A DNA stretch of 64,000 nt from Leishmania martiniquensis (taxonomy: Eukaryota; Euglenozoa; Kinetoplastea; Trypanosomatida; Trypanosomatidae), in the NCBI RefSeq assembly GCF_017916325.1, contig NC_090167.1, positions 1,363,001 to 1,427,000 on the forward strand. The letters run 5' to 3'. Position numbers and translations under genes: made by a program. The notes under the pieces were generated by a model. That model did not search any database. It was not told the DNA's origin and worked only from the letters and a program-made list of their open reading frames with translations. Positions 29,233-38,881 of the stretch are shown here, in pieces; position 1 is the first letter of the stretch; the number at the start of each line of letters is the position of its first letter.

Positions 29233-30948
29233 ATGGACTTGGCGGCGCTTGATTTGGCGAACTATCAGCTGGCGCGCCAGCTTCACATGCTGCCGCAGCT
29301 TTACGATGTCTTCACGTTCCAAGTGATGTGCCACTCGCTCTTTTACGCATCGCTGGACCCGGAGGTGCGGAAACTGGGGCGCGTTGTGTTGCTATCACTC
29401 AACCGCTGCTTCAACGCCAGGGCTGGCACCGGGGGGGAGGTTCGTGTTGCGCGCCGCTACCAGGTCGACAGCATGCGTCTTGTCCTTTCCTTCCTGGCCT
29501 TTCCGGAGTACCACACCGACCGAGAGAGCTGTACGTCTCGCCTCATTGGCGCCCCTCCAGTGCGCAAGCTGGAGCTGTGCACGCCAAAGCAGGGGGCTGT
29601 CGTCACCCCCTCGGTAAGCCTCGAAGCTACCCCAACTTTGACCACGCAGCGCGCGGTCGCGGGCATCGACACGGTCGCAACGGCAAGGCTACCACCGACG
29701 TCGCAGGAGGGGGAGGATGCTCGATCCAATAGAGCGTCTGGCAGCTCTTCCCCAGCCAACAAGCCCGCAAAGCCGCTGACCGACGTCACCGCAAGTGCTG
29801 TGCAGGAGCTGATGTCGAGGGCGCTCTTTTTCCTCCGACCAGCCTCGGCCGCGATGAGTGTGAACCGCGCGGCTCCGAACGTTGGCGAAACTGCGCACCT
29901 CTACGTGCGCATGGTGCACCCAAGTCAACTGAATGAGGAGTCGCTGAATCCGTACTTTGGCCGATATGGTCAGGTGGATGTGGCACCCCTGTTGCGGATG
30001 CCGCTGCAACAATACGTGCAGTACCTCGGTGAGACCGTGACGGCGGCGCTGCTGCACCTCTTTCCCTCTGTCGAGGCTGGCGACACGCTCTACGTGCAGG
30101 ACTTTATCATCACCGTCGATTCTTATCAGAACGCGCAGAACGCGATACACCATGCCTACTGCAAGGAACTTTTTTGCATTGCTCTCCACGACGCCTCGGC
30201 GGGTGGCGGCAGCAACACGCATTGCTTGGCAGACGTGAATGAATGGATGCGACAGCACGCGTTTGTTTGGAGGCTTCGTGCGGACCCTCGCGCCATCGCA
30301 AGTGCAAAGGTATCCGCTGCCGAAGGGCCTGCGAAAGAGGCCGTAGCAGCCGAGAAGCGAAGGAAGCGTGCGCGGGCGCGGCAGCGTCAGCAGAGGCGGA
30401 GGATGAAGCACCGCTCTGTCCTCGGCATCACCGCTGATGACGCGCCCGGCGGCTCTGTCGCATCTTCCACATCGTCCTCAGTAGGGAAAGCTGCTGAGCT
30501 GGATGCTGGCCGGAGCGTCAGCAGCAGTAGCAGCAGCAGCAGCTCTGACTCGTCCTCCTCCACGAGCGAGAGCGACAGCGCGGGGAGCGATTTGGCGGGC
30601 TTCGTTCCAGATGTGGTGCTCGACGGCTTCCCGTATTGGACGACGGAGGACCAGATAAAAGTGCTACTGCAGCAATACGGCACCGTGACGGAGCTGCGGC
30701 TCTCCGTGGACGACTTATCTGGCGCTTTTACCGGCTGTGTGCTGGCGCGCATGGCATCCGTCGAGGAGGCTCTGACCCTCTCTCGGTCGGTGCAGAATAC
30801 TCCCTACCGCGGCTTTTGCATCACCAGTGGCGTCGTGAACGAGCGCCTGGAAGTGGTGTCGATCGAGGATGGCCGGGAGGTGCGCATCCCGTCGATCCCA
30901 GATCAGGTGCCGCACGACGTTACCCTTAACGAGCGGGTCTGGGTCTAA
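29233..30948 (+). CDS. RNA-binding protein with two RRM-like domains
   Basis: A 571-residue protein starting at the ATG at 29233. A helical N-terminal region (1-75) is followed by a Ser/Thr-rich linker. A degenerate RRM starts at about 222: LYVRMV as RNP2-like, NPYFGRYGQVDV as helix 1/strand 2, then a roughly 45-residue insertion before DFIITVDSYQNAQNAIHHA, which resembles RNP1 plus helix 2. A basic segment (KRRKRARARQRQQRRR, about 375-390) and a Ser-rich stretch from AGC repeats (about 428-452) precede a clearer C-terminal RRM at about 458-545 (VVLDGFPYW; GAFTGCVLARM). Aromatic RNP residues are partly missing in both, so RNA affinity may be low or the domains may bind protein. It is probably an RNA-binding protein of nucleus or cytosol; the specific family was not recognised. 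Confidence 0.7.
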   Translation: MDLAALDLANYQLARQLHMLPQLYDVFTFQVMCHSLFYASLDPEVRKLGRVVLLSLNRCFNARAGTGGEVRVARRYQVDSMRLVLSFLAFPEYHTDRESCTSRLIGAPPVRKLELCTPKQGAVVTPSVSLEATPTLTTQRAVAGIDTVATARLPPTSQEGEDARSNRASGSSSPANKPAKPLTDVTASAVQELMSRALFFLRPASAAMSVNRAAPNVGETAHLYVRMVHPSQLNEESLNPYFGRYGQVDVAPLLRMPLQQYVQYLGETVTAALLHLFPSVEAGDTLYVQDFIITVDSYQNAQNAIHHAYCKELFCIALHDASAGGGSNTHCLADVNEWMRQHAFVWRLRADPRAIASAKVSAAEGPAKEAVAAEKRRKRARARQRQQRRRMKHRSVLGITADDAPGGSVASSTSSSVGKAAELDAGRSVSSSSSSSSSDSSSSTSESDSAGSDLAGFVPDVVLDGFPYWTTEDQIKVLLQQYGTVTELRLSVDDLSGAFTGCVLARMASVEEALTLSRSVQNTPYRGFCITSGVVNERLEVVSIEDGREVRIPSIPDQVPHDVTLNERVWV

Positions 30949-31986
30949 GAAATGGAGGGCAGCCCAGTCCGTCTGTGATTTGAAGAGAGGCGTGTGGGAT
31001 GGATAGGGCGCGCGCGTGCACCCGTTTAGCGTGGGATAACCTTGCACACTGACTGCTGCAGCTGCACAACAGGGAGTGTGCCGCATCTAGCCAGGGAGTG
31101 ACCCCACCGCACGCCGTTGATAAATGACCCCCCCACTATGAAGGCGACGAACAGACTGCGTCGCATACACATCAACTATCCTCTCTTCACGTTGTCGGGG
31201 GCGGTGGTGGAGAGGAAGGGGGGAGGCCGGGGAGGTCTAGATGGCAGAGACCGAGCGGGTGATGCCAGACTAGCGGTCCTGCCCTGCTGCTCGGCTGCTG
31301 TTGTCGATGGCTGTCGGGGTACTCAGTGAGGGGCAGACAACGACGGAGAATGTCGGCGGGGCACGCCCCGAACGCCAGTCTTTGCCTATCCCCATAGTCT
31401 CGCTCCCTCTCTCTTTTTCTGTGCGCGCCTCCTCAGGCTGTTCACAGATGAGGAAGTCACCGACGAGGAGCCCTGCGCTTGCGTCTTGAGCGAAAGGCTG
31501 CAATGGGTGCGGAGTAGCCTCACGTAGTGCCGTGTGCTTCCCACTGCCTGCGCTCGCACCCCCTTTCTTTCCACGCCTTCCTCTCACCACGATATCTTCC
31601 TCCTCCACGACGACCCCCTTGCCTGCTGACTCACATGCGTCCTTTCACCCTCTCCTCTCCCCACCACCTCCACCACCACCTCCCCGGCGACGTGGCCTCT
31701 GCGCTCGCCGGCATTCGCGATCCCAACGCGTCTGATCGTTTTCTTGTCGGGCCCGATGACCCTTTCCGTGCGTATTAAGGGGATACCTTTCAGCCTCGGC
31801 ATTCGAAGCAGCGGCGTCACCGAGTAGGGAAAGGGGGTGGGGTTTTCTCACACAGGCGGGCATCCGTGGACGCGCTCACACGCACAAACGCAGCGCAATA
31901 GATCGCTCGCGAGGGGGGTGGCCTCCACTTGCCTCTCCACGCTCCCCGCCACCTGCATACAACGCAGTCGTCCTTTATGATGCAAC
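30949..31986. other. Intergenic region, RRM protein to TPR protein
   Basis: No supported gene. C/T-rich DNA spans 31560-31690 with CCACCA/CCTCC repeats. Candidate acceptors are AG at 31777-31778 and TTTCAG (31792-31793), giving a 5' UTR of about 200 bases for the TPR gene. Confidence 0.5.
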
Positions 31987-33885
31987 ATGTCGGCGGAGAG
32001 GCCACCGAAACTGCATGCGAAGCGGTCCTTCTTGGATCCGCTGCGTGCACCGCACCTTTCAATGCCCACAAAGGGTAAGCACTCCTCATCGAATGCACTT
32101 GCATCATGGACACCGACAAGTGCACTCGAGTGGCTACAACTTGCCTCGCACCTTCTCACCGCGGGCGGCGGCAACGATGAGGTGGAGGAGCGCGTGCTGA
32201 TGGTGTGTGAGGAGGCAGCAGCGATGCTATTAGAGGCAGACGCCAAGAGCCGTGCTGACGCTAAATCCAAGGCGGCGACGGCAGAGGCCGAAAGTGGTAT
32301 GTTCAGCCCCAAGGAGGGCGACGACGCCAAAAACGATGGGGAGGAGGAGGGATGCGACGCTGGCGACGGCGCTGCCTTGGCTGCCAATGAGGACCCCCCA
32401 TCGATTGAGCGTCTGCAGGCCGCGTACTTGCTGACGGCTGCTGCAGTTGCCGCGGTAGAGGCGCACTGGCTTCCCGCGGCATGGTCAGCCGTTCGCTTGG
32501 CTCGCGCCGCCGTCGAGGCGTACCGGTGCCCGATGACCGCCTGCACCCTCGCAATGGCATGCATGCGGTGGGGCAAGACTAGCCGTGACATCAGCAGTCG
32601 TGAGGCAGCCTTTCAGACCGTTTTGACCATTATTGCCGCAGCAAGCGAGGATCTGCTGTCGTGTGAGACGCTTCCCGAGGATGAGGTTGGCTACTTGCTG
32701 CGAATGACGTGGATGCTGGTCGGCGTTGGCGCCGCCGACAGTGCGCGAAAGCAGCTAACGGCGGTGCTTCAGCACAACTCGAGGAGCTATATGGGGCTGC
32801 TGCTTCTCGCCCTCTTGCACGCCGCAGAGGGAGACTACGATAACGCCATGAATGCTCTCATCCACTTGCTCAATGTGTATCCGGACGATGTCGTCGGGGT
32901 TGTGGTCCTCGCGGCGGTGCAGAGAAAGCGCTGGGCACCCGAGCTCGCTGATGGCCACGGCAAGGATGCGGCGGCAGAAGAGCTGGCGGTTGCCATGGCA
33001 CGCATCGAAAAGCTGGGCGACGAGGCGGCCAGCGCAGTAGTGTCCGGTCTCAAAAAGAAGTCACTGAAAGGGCTATGCCTACACTGCGCACCTGACGAGG
33101 AGGTGGAGGGGGGCCCGAAACACTCTTCCGGCGAGCTGAAGCGACGCGTTGTGGGGCACTGGGCGCTGCTGAGTCACGTCGCCACGCGACTCGGATGTAC
33201 GACAGTGGCGGAAGTCGCCATAGAGGCGGGCGTGAGCGTTGTGACGCAGTGCAAGATGCTGTATCGGCACTCTTTTGCCGACCTCCAGTGCAGCCGAGCG
33301 CGTCTGATGCTGGCTCGCCTCATGGAGGACATCGCAGCGCAGCAGGCTCACCGCAACGGTGCCTTACCTGTCTCAATGGTGCGTCGTTTGAATCTCATAG
33401 GCACCCTGGACTTTGATGCGACCTCGTATGTAAGTCCACCGCGCATGGCCGCCGGCCTGCCACTCACCTCGGGCGTTACCGATAGCTCGCGCGGCACAGC
33501 TGGGCTCTTCCCTGACTCCGAGACGCAGCGCTTGCTGCCGTCAAAGGTTTTTGATGACGTTGCATCGACACTGTTGGCGGCAGTGGAGGCGTCGCCGAAT
33601 CACGGGGAGGGACACGAGCTGCTTGGAGTGGTGCGCCTCCTCGAGGCCTCGCAGCTGGACTTACCGTCGGACACGCGCCACAATAGGCTACAGGAGGCTG
33701 GGGGGCATTTTATGAATGCCATGCAGGCGGACGCGGCGCTGCCGGAGGCGTACCTCGGTGCCGGCGTCGTGGCTGAGGCTCAAGGCGCCACGGCTGAGAG
33801 TTTTGATTTTTACACCTCCGCCGCTGAGGTGTTCGCGCAGGCCCCACTGATTCCATGGCAGTACTTCGACTACCTCTATCAGTAA
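31987..33885 (+). CDS. TPR-repeat protein, possibly TTC7-like
   Basis: A 632-residue, Ala/Leu-rich, mostly helical protein starting at the ATG at 31987. Helical pairs with TPR spacing include SYMGLLLLALLHAAEGDYDNAMNALIHLLNVYPDD (about 268-302, with the G-x-[YF]-x2-A core). Others lie at about 395-450 and 536-632, ending with EAYLGAGVVAEAQGATAESFDFYTSAAEVF. An acidic, Lys/Glu-rich insertion lies at about 95-125. The order of a TPR block with YPDD, a later block and a final aggregate of TPRs reaching the C-terminus resembles TTC7/Ypp1, a scaffold of the plasma-membrane PI4-kinase complex. That assignment is tentative; generic TPR is secure. Confidence 0.6.
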   Translation: MSAERPPKLHAKRSFLDPLRAPHLSMPTKGKHSSSNALASWTPTSALEWLQLASHLLTAGGGNDEVEERVLMVCEEAAAMLLEADAKSRADAKSKAATAEAESGMFSPKEGDDAKNDGEEEGCDAGDGAALAANEDPPSIERLQAAYLLTAAAVAAVEAHWLPAAWSAVRLARAAVEAYRCPMTACTLAMACMRWGKTSRDISSREAAFQTVLTIIAAASEDLLSCETLPEDEVGYLLRMTWMLVGVGAADSARKQLTAVLQHNSRSYMGLLLLALLHAAEGDYDNAMNALIHLLNVYPDDVVGVVVLAAVQRKRWAPELADGHGKDAAAEELAVAMARIEKLGDEAASAVVSGLKKKSLKGLCLHCAPDEEVEGGPKHSSGELKRRVVGHWALLSHVATRLGCTTVAEVAIEAGVSVVTQCKMLYRHSFADLQCSRARLMLARLMEDIAAQQAHRNGALPVSMVRRLNLIGTLDFDATSYVSPPRMAAGLPLTSGVTDSSRGTAGLFPDSETQRLLPSKVFDDVASTLLAAVEASPNHGEGHELLGVVRLLEASQLDLPSDTRHNRLQEAGGHFMNAMQADAALPEAYLGAGVVAEAQGATAESFDFYTSAAEVFAQAPLIPWQYFDYLYQ

Positions 33886-35565
33886 GAGGAACGCAATAGC
33901 ACACGCGCACACACCCTTTCTCTCAAACAGCACGCGCCCAGTTGCGACCATACCTGAAGGGAGCGTGTCTGCGCTGGCTGCTTCAGCGCGCCAAATCCGT
34001 TCGCTGCTGCATTTCACGCGAGAGGAGAGACGGAGCGCGAGCACAGCGTTGTGGCACACCGCCGCTCTTCCTCTGTCCTCGGCTCTTCTATACTCCGTGT
34101 TGTATGCTTGTCAGTGTCCCGGACGCTACTTTCTGTAGCCTTGGTGGGCACCCGCCCCGCCGTACGAGCAGTATCACTGCGGTTGCCCGTTAACTCACTC
34201 CGCTTATCATGTATGAAGTGCTCTTGTGCAGCTCTGTGTGACGTTGCCACAGCGATGGCCTTTTCTTTGTCGTTGTCTATACTGGCTCTCTTGAAAACAG
34301 CAGAAGAGCCCGTGGCAGCGCATGCGCGCAGAGAGAAGACTGCTGCTGCTCCCCTTTCATGTTTCACTCGCATCGCTCACTCTGACACTCTCTCAACAGC
34401 GGCGGCGTAAAAGCACACCTCCGTGCGCCGCATCCCCGGCGCCCGCCGGCTCCGGCCCTGTTCGTGGGACAGCCACGCAGCCCCACCCCACCCCCTATTG
34501 CCGCTCACGCCAAAACCACCCCCGGCGGCGACAGGGCCTGACACCACCCACGACGTGCGGGGGGGGCGCTGAGAGCGGCTCATCGCTGCTCAGGTCGGCG
34601 GGCGGGTCCTGTATGGCGTTGCGTGGGAGCGGCCCGCGGCAGTGAGCACGCGTGCATCACCCTTACGGCAGCCGAAGTGTCGGGGTATCTCGTGCGCATC
34701 TCAGCCGGCCCGTGCGGTGGCGACCGGCGTGGGGAGAGCGGCTGTGAGTCGGACAGCGAGCCGCGTGTGTGTGTGTATGTGTGCAGGGCCCAAGAGCTCA
34801 CACAGGCACGTCGGCGCATGGCTGTAGCGCGCGTCTACTACCGCCACGTTGCGCTGCGTGATGGGGCCTGTGGCAGGCCTTGGTGGCGATGGTGGTCAAG
34901 GGGACAGAGTGGGGTCGCGCGCATACATCATGTGGCAGAGGATGGGCACGTTGGACAGGAAACGGAGTTATATATGCATATATTTGCATGGCGGCCGTCC
35001 TCGGAGAAAAATACTGGCGCCTCTCCCTACGCGAAACAGCTCTGTTGGCAGGTGATTGCCTTATTGCAAAAAAAGCGTTGAAGGGTGGGCTGTACGGGTG
35101 CGACTTGGTCGTCCTCTGTGATCACGCATCCCTGATGTTGACCGAGAGTGCGCGTCGGCGACAGCGCGACGTGAGAGGCGTGCCGCTGGCCGAAGGAGTA
35201 AAAAAAAACTAGCTGGACACGTAAAAGGAGGAGCGTATATGCACTTTTGGCGGCTTCTATGCCTCCCACCAGAGTGGATGTGATTGACCGCTCATCTATC
35301 CGAGTTGGCGCGCTGTCCGCTTACCCTTTCCTCCCTTTCGATCTTCTGATCGCTGCTATCCTCCCTGGCGAATGACAGCTGCCTGCCTCCTCACTCGATA
35401 ATCCTCTTTCGGCATCGCCGCTGTCATACACTGCCTCGAACAAGCTGGCGAAGGCTTGGCCGCGTGTAACTTGCAGACGTCATTACGTCGTTCACTCTCA
35501 GCTGAATTTCATTACTGTCCTGGCTTTTTAGTGCATCTACGCGGTCTGCATCCTTTTGGCAACCG
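33886..35565. other. Intergenic region containing repeat A copy 2
   Basis: No supported gene except the small one that follows. It contains repeat A2 (34351-34961), directly followed by a short A/T-rich palindromic stretch near 34967-34987. The T-rich sequence at 35507-35529 ending in TTTTTAG (AG at 35530-35531) is a convincing acceptor for the 74-residue gene (34-base 5' UTR). Confidence 0.6.
34351..34961 (+). repeat. Repeat A copy 2 (611 bp)
   Basis: Reverse-complement partner of 13908-14519 with more than 99% identity by eye. It starts at CCCCTTTCATGTTTCACTCG and ends at TTGGACAGGAA. It lies 466 bases downstream of the TPR-protein stop, so probably in that 3' UTR. Being opposite in orientation to copy 1 but on the same transcribed strand, its RNA is complementary to RNA of copy 1. 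Confidence 0.9.
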
Positions 35566-35790
35566 ATGTCCGCGCTCAACATCACTTGCTCTGGTGCCGT
35601 GTATCACGGCTGCTCCACGCTGGAGGTGATGCGGTACCGCTGCCCACAGTGGCAGCCGGGCAGTGACATGCCCGTCAACGCGCCCCCCGAGGACTCGGAT
35701 GAGGCAGTGGAGGACGCTGGCGAGGATGTGGCCGCCCCGGAGTCCGTCCCTGCCGAGACGCCTGAGACCAACGCGGAGGATGAGGAGTAG
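35566..35790 (+). CDS. Small acidic protein, unknown (74 aa)
   Basis: A short frame starting with the ATG at 35566, 34 bases after a strong T-tract/TAG acceptor. More than four-fifths of codons end in G or C, as in real genes of this window and unlike the flanking DNA, which is the main reason to accept it. Residues 1-36 contain four Cys (positions 8, 16, 26 plus neighbouring Trp/Tyr context) and the rest, from PPEDSDEAVEDAGED to AEDEE, is almost wholly Glu/Asp/Ala/Pro. No domain is recognised. It could be an intact small regulatory or chaperone-like protein or the surviving 5' part of a longer gene. Confidence 0.55.
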   Translation: MSALNITCSGAVYHGCSTLEVMRYRCPQWQPGSDMPVNAPPEDSDEAVEDAGEDVAAPESVPAETPETNAEDEE

Positions 35791-36823
35791 ATCGTGGAGG
35801 CGTTTGGCACGTGATAGACAGACGGGTCGGGGACGGAGAGGTGCCGAGCACACAGTAGGCGCTATGAGGCTGCTGCGCCTCCTGCACGCCGTCCCCGCCT
35901 GTTGGCGAGCAACCATGCGTCGGACTTGCTTGCTACGGACTCGCCGAGCCGATTGCTGGGGGCGCGGCGCCGTGATAGTATTCGTAGAGATAGGATACTC
36001 CTCGAAAACCATTACCCACGTTAAGTAAGGAGGAGGGAGGGGTGAAAAAAAAATGCAGCGACGAGAGGCAGAAGCAGAGGCCCATTCGCCCTTTATGAGG
36101 CACGAGATAGCGTTTGAGTGACGATTCTGCCACACCAATGCCATGCTCAACTTCCGGACGTGCTGCTGCAGCTTTTTTTTTCTCTTCTTCGTGAGCGGCT
36201 GTAGTCGTTTCGCGTGATGCGCTTAAGCGATCGTAGCACGCTCGGTGGAAGGGCCAAGTCTGAGGAGGAGGGAGAGGGATGCACGAGGCTGCGGGTGATA
36301 CGAGTGCTGCGGCTGTTGCCCTCTATGAGGTCCTCACGATGCTTCTCTCTTTGCTGCATACACACACACATACACACATGCACATGAAATACCTCCCCCC
36401 TCTCCCCCCCCCCCCCGCAGTGAGGCACCAGCTAACCAGTGAGCCCATCTCTCTCTATCTGCCACTGGCTCGTTCCCGTTCGATGAAGCATCAAGCTTAG
36501 ACAGAAGCACTCGGATGGCTGACTTCCTGTGCTGTCAGGCTGATATATCTCTGCCTCTCTCTCTATATGCAGGCGCATGCGCACCATCAGTGCCTCTTCT
36601 CTTTCTACCGTCTCTGTCTCTCATTCTCGGCCCAGTGCGTGAGCGTCTTGGGTGCCTGCCATCTCTCCGCAAACGGTATCCAGCCCGGCCCAGCCCCCTT
36701 ATCCTCTCACAAGAGGAAAACACAACGCTTCGGAGAGGCAGAGACAGCGCGCCGCTCCATTCGGATGCATACAAAAGGGGGAAGAGCCCCGAGAAGGTAG
36801 CCTCATGGACAGGGCTGCTCACC
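35791..36823. other. Intergenic region and excluded upstream frame of the helicase
   Basis: No supported gene. The region contains a run of nine A at about 36043-36051, CA repeats near 36360, and an uninterrupted C13 tract (36404-36416) followed directly by GCAG. Further acceptors at 36571-36572 and 36634-36635 follow CT-rich tracts. The helicase frame is open from an ATG at 36515, but that part runs through these pyrimidine tracts and is judged untranslated. Confidence 0.5.
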
Positions 36824-38881
36824 ATGCTGCGCAAGTACCCCATGCTGCGGTGGCGTCCAGAGAAGCGGCTGCCCCTGCGCTTTCGGAACGTACCGGAGGA
36901 GTTCACCGACCTCCGCACGGCGGATAGCCGCCCTATGCTCTTCACTGCAAAGCGGCCAGCCCCGCTGCGCGATGTGGCGCGTCTCAGCGATGTGCTGCTA
37001 GATGACACGGCCGCCTCCACGTACAAGTTGGAGGATACGACACAGAGGCCGGTGGCCATCGTCGCTCCTGAGCGCATGGGACTCCCTGCGCAGCTTGTGC
37101 GCTACTTGGAGCACCACTTCCTCGACAACAACCGCAGCCTTTCCGCCACGGCGGTCACCGCGACCCCTTCGTCGTCTTCCTCCACACACTTTCAGGGCCT
37201 CACCGTCGCGCAGGCGCGCATCTTGCAGCACATGTACGCCACGCAAGATGTCGCCGTGTGTGCCCCCACTGGCACAGGCAAGACGTTTGCGCTGTGTCTT
37301 GGCGTCGTTGCGCGACTCATGCGTGATGGACCCATGAAGCTCCTCTCCACTGTCATCCTTGTCAGCAACGACTATTTGTGCTGGCAGGTGGAAAGGTGGC
37401 TGCAGGAGATGTGGTGGTACCCGAATGACGATCGCCTGGTCTTTGCCGCGACGAGTAACCTCACCGAGGAGCACGTGTACCGCCGGCTAACAAAGGAGCT
37501 CGTGCGGGATGAGGCGAGACCAACAAAGATCGTGGGCACCATCGACAATCGACCGTACATTCTCGTGACGACGCCGGACGTGCTTTGGCGCTTCTACAAG
37601 CGGCGCCGCTCTGCGATTCAGAAGCGGGAGCAGCGGAAAAATAGGAACGGCTACTCCTTCTCTCTCACACCCGTCCTCTCCACCGTCGACCTCATCGTGG
37701 TGGATGAGGTCGACGAGGTAATGCCGTCGACGCAGCCAAACGCCGCGGGAAATTTGCTGCTCAAAGAGCTGTTCCGCCACACGAAGTACCAGGCCCCCGT
37801 GCAGGTGGTCCTGACGAGTGCCACGCTTGCCGGCTCGACGGTGAATCACATTCGACGCTACATGAAGAAGAATCTCTTGGCGGACCGCACGGCACGTGTG
37901 TTTGAGGATGCGAGGAAGTCGGCAACACAGCTGGGCGCCGTCTCGGATACGGTCTCTCGCGCTGCCGTGCCGCTTGGCATTCGGCATCTTTTCTACACAG
38001 CTGACACCCGACAAGAGCAGCGACAGTGTCTCGCAAAAGTACTCGCCGCGACGTGCCCCAGCCTGCACCCGCTGCGTTCCAGTGAGAGCGAGGCAGCGGG
38101 TGATGACTCGTTGCAGAGGACGGCCAAAACTGCTGTTGCGGAGCATCAGGACTACATCCTACTTATTCTGCCAGACTCAGTCAAGGTGGACGACTTTATT
38201 AACGATACCCTCCTCCCCAGCCAAGCGGATGCGCTCCAGATGCTCGGCTCCCAAGATGACGGACGGTGCGCCGACTACCTCGTGGAGCGGTTGGATTACA
38301 CGTTGAAAGTACAGCAGCAGCTGCGCCGCCGAACCGAGACGCTCAAGTTCATCCAGCGCACGGTGCGGAAAGCTGAGCGCTTGGGCGGTGATGTGGGCTG
38401 TCGGTTCCCTGTGTCGGGGTCTGCTTCCCTCTTTCGGAGACTCGAACGTGAGGTGAATGAAACCGCACCCGCGCATGCCGCACGGACGCAGCGGCAGACG
38501 GTGGCTGCAACGTCGCGAAAGACATCGCTGGCTGTATGTGCGTCCGACTCTCTGACACGCTCGCCGTCGTCTCTACCGCCGCCGCGGCGATGCTTCATCA
38601 CATGCAGCTGTAGCAACGTCCGCGGACTTGATCTGCCGCACCTCACCCACGTCATCCTCCTCGCACAGCCGATTACTGCCCTTGAGTACGCGCACTGGTG
38701 TGGGCGCGTCGGTCGCTTTGGTCGCCCCGGCGTCTCAGTCACTCTAATGGCACGTAGCGCGACTCGCCGCATGCATCAGTTCTGCGACTCCCTCGGTATT
38801 GAGTTTCACGTGGAGAAGCGGCATGCAGAGTTGGACGTCAACGCGGAGCGTTGGCTAAGTGGCGTGGGTGAGGCGCTCTAA
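36824..38881 (+). CDS. DEAD-box-type RNA helicase, probably mitochondrial
   Basis: A 685-residue protein from the ATG at 36824; an in-frame ATG at 36515 would add 103 residues encoded by pyrimidine-tract DNA that probably is removed by trans-splicing. The N-terminus [20 protein letters not shown] is basic and mitochondrial-leader-like. Superfamily-2 motifs in order: Q-like LTVAQARIL, motif I APTGTGKT (about 147-154), Ia [13 protein letters not shown], Ib TTPDVLWRF, motif [10 protein letters not shown] (DEVD instead of DEAD), motif III SATL, motif [15 protein letters not shown], motif [15 protein letters not shown] (canonical HRxGRxGR). The second RecA domain carries a long Ser/Thr/Arg-rich insertion (about 490-590). 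It likely remodels RNA or assembles ribosomes in the mitochondrion; the specific orthologue is not identified. Confidence 0.85.
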   Translation: MLRKYPMLRWRPEKRLPLRFRNVPEEFTDLRTADSRPMLFTAKRPAPLRDVARLSDVLLDDTAASTYKLEDTTQRPVAIVAPERMGLPAQLVRYLEHHFLDNNRSLSATAVTATPSSSSSTHFQGLTVAQARILQHMYATQDVAVCAPTGTGKTFALCLGVVARLMRDGPMKLLSTVILVSNDYLCWQVERWLQEMWWYPNDDRLVFAATSNLTEEHVYRRLTKELVRDEARPTKIVGTIDNRPYILVTTPDVLWRFYKRRRSAIQKREQRKNRNGYSFSLTPVLSTVDLIVVDEVDEVMPSTQPNAAGNLLLKELFRHTKYQAPVQVVLTSATLAGSTVNHIRRYMKKNLLADRTARVFEDARKSATQLGAVSDTVSRAAVPLGIRHLFYTADTRQEQRQCLAKVLAATCPSLHPLRSSESEAAGDDSLQRTAKTAVAEHQDYILLILPDSVKVDDFINDTLLPSQADALQMLGSQDDGRCADYLVERLDYTLKVQQQLRRRTETLKFIQRTVRKAERLGGDVGCRFPVSGSASLFRRLEREVNETAPAHAARTQRQTVAATSRKTSLAVCASDSLTRSPSSLPPPRRCFITCSCSNVRGLDLPHLTHVILLAQPITALEYAHWCGRVGRFGRPGVSVTLMARSATRRMHQFCDSLGIEFHVEKRHAELDVNAERWLSGVGEAL

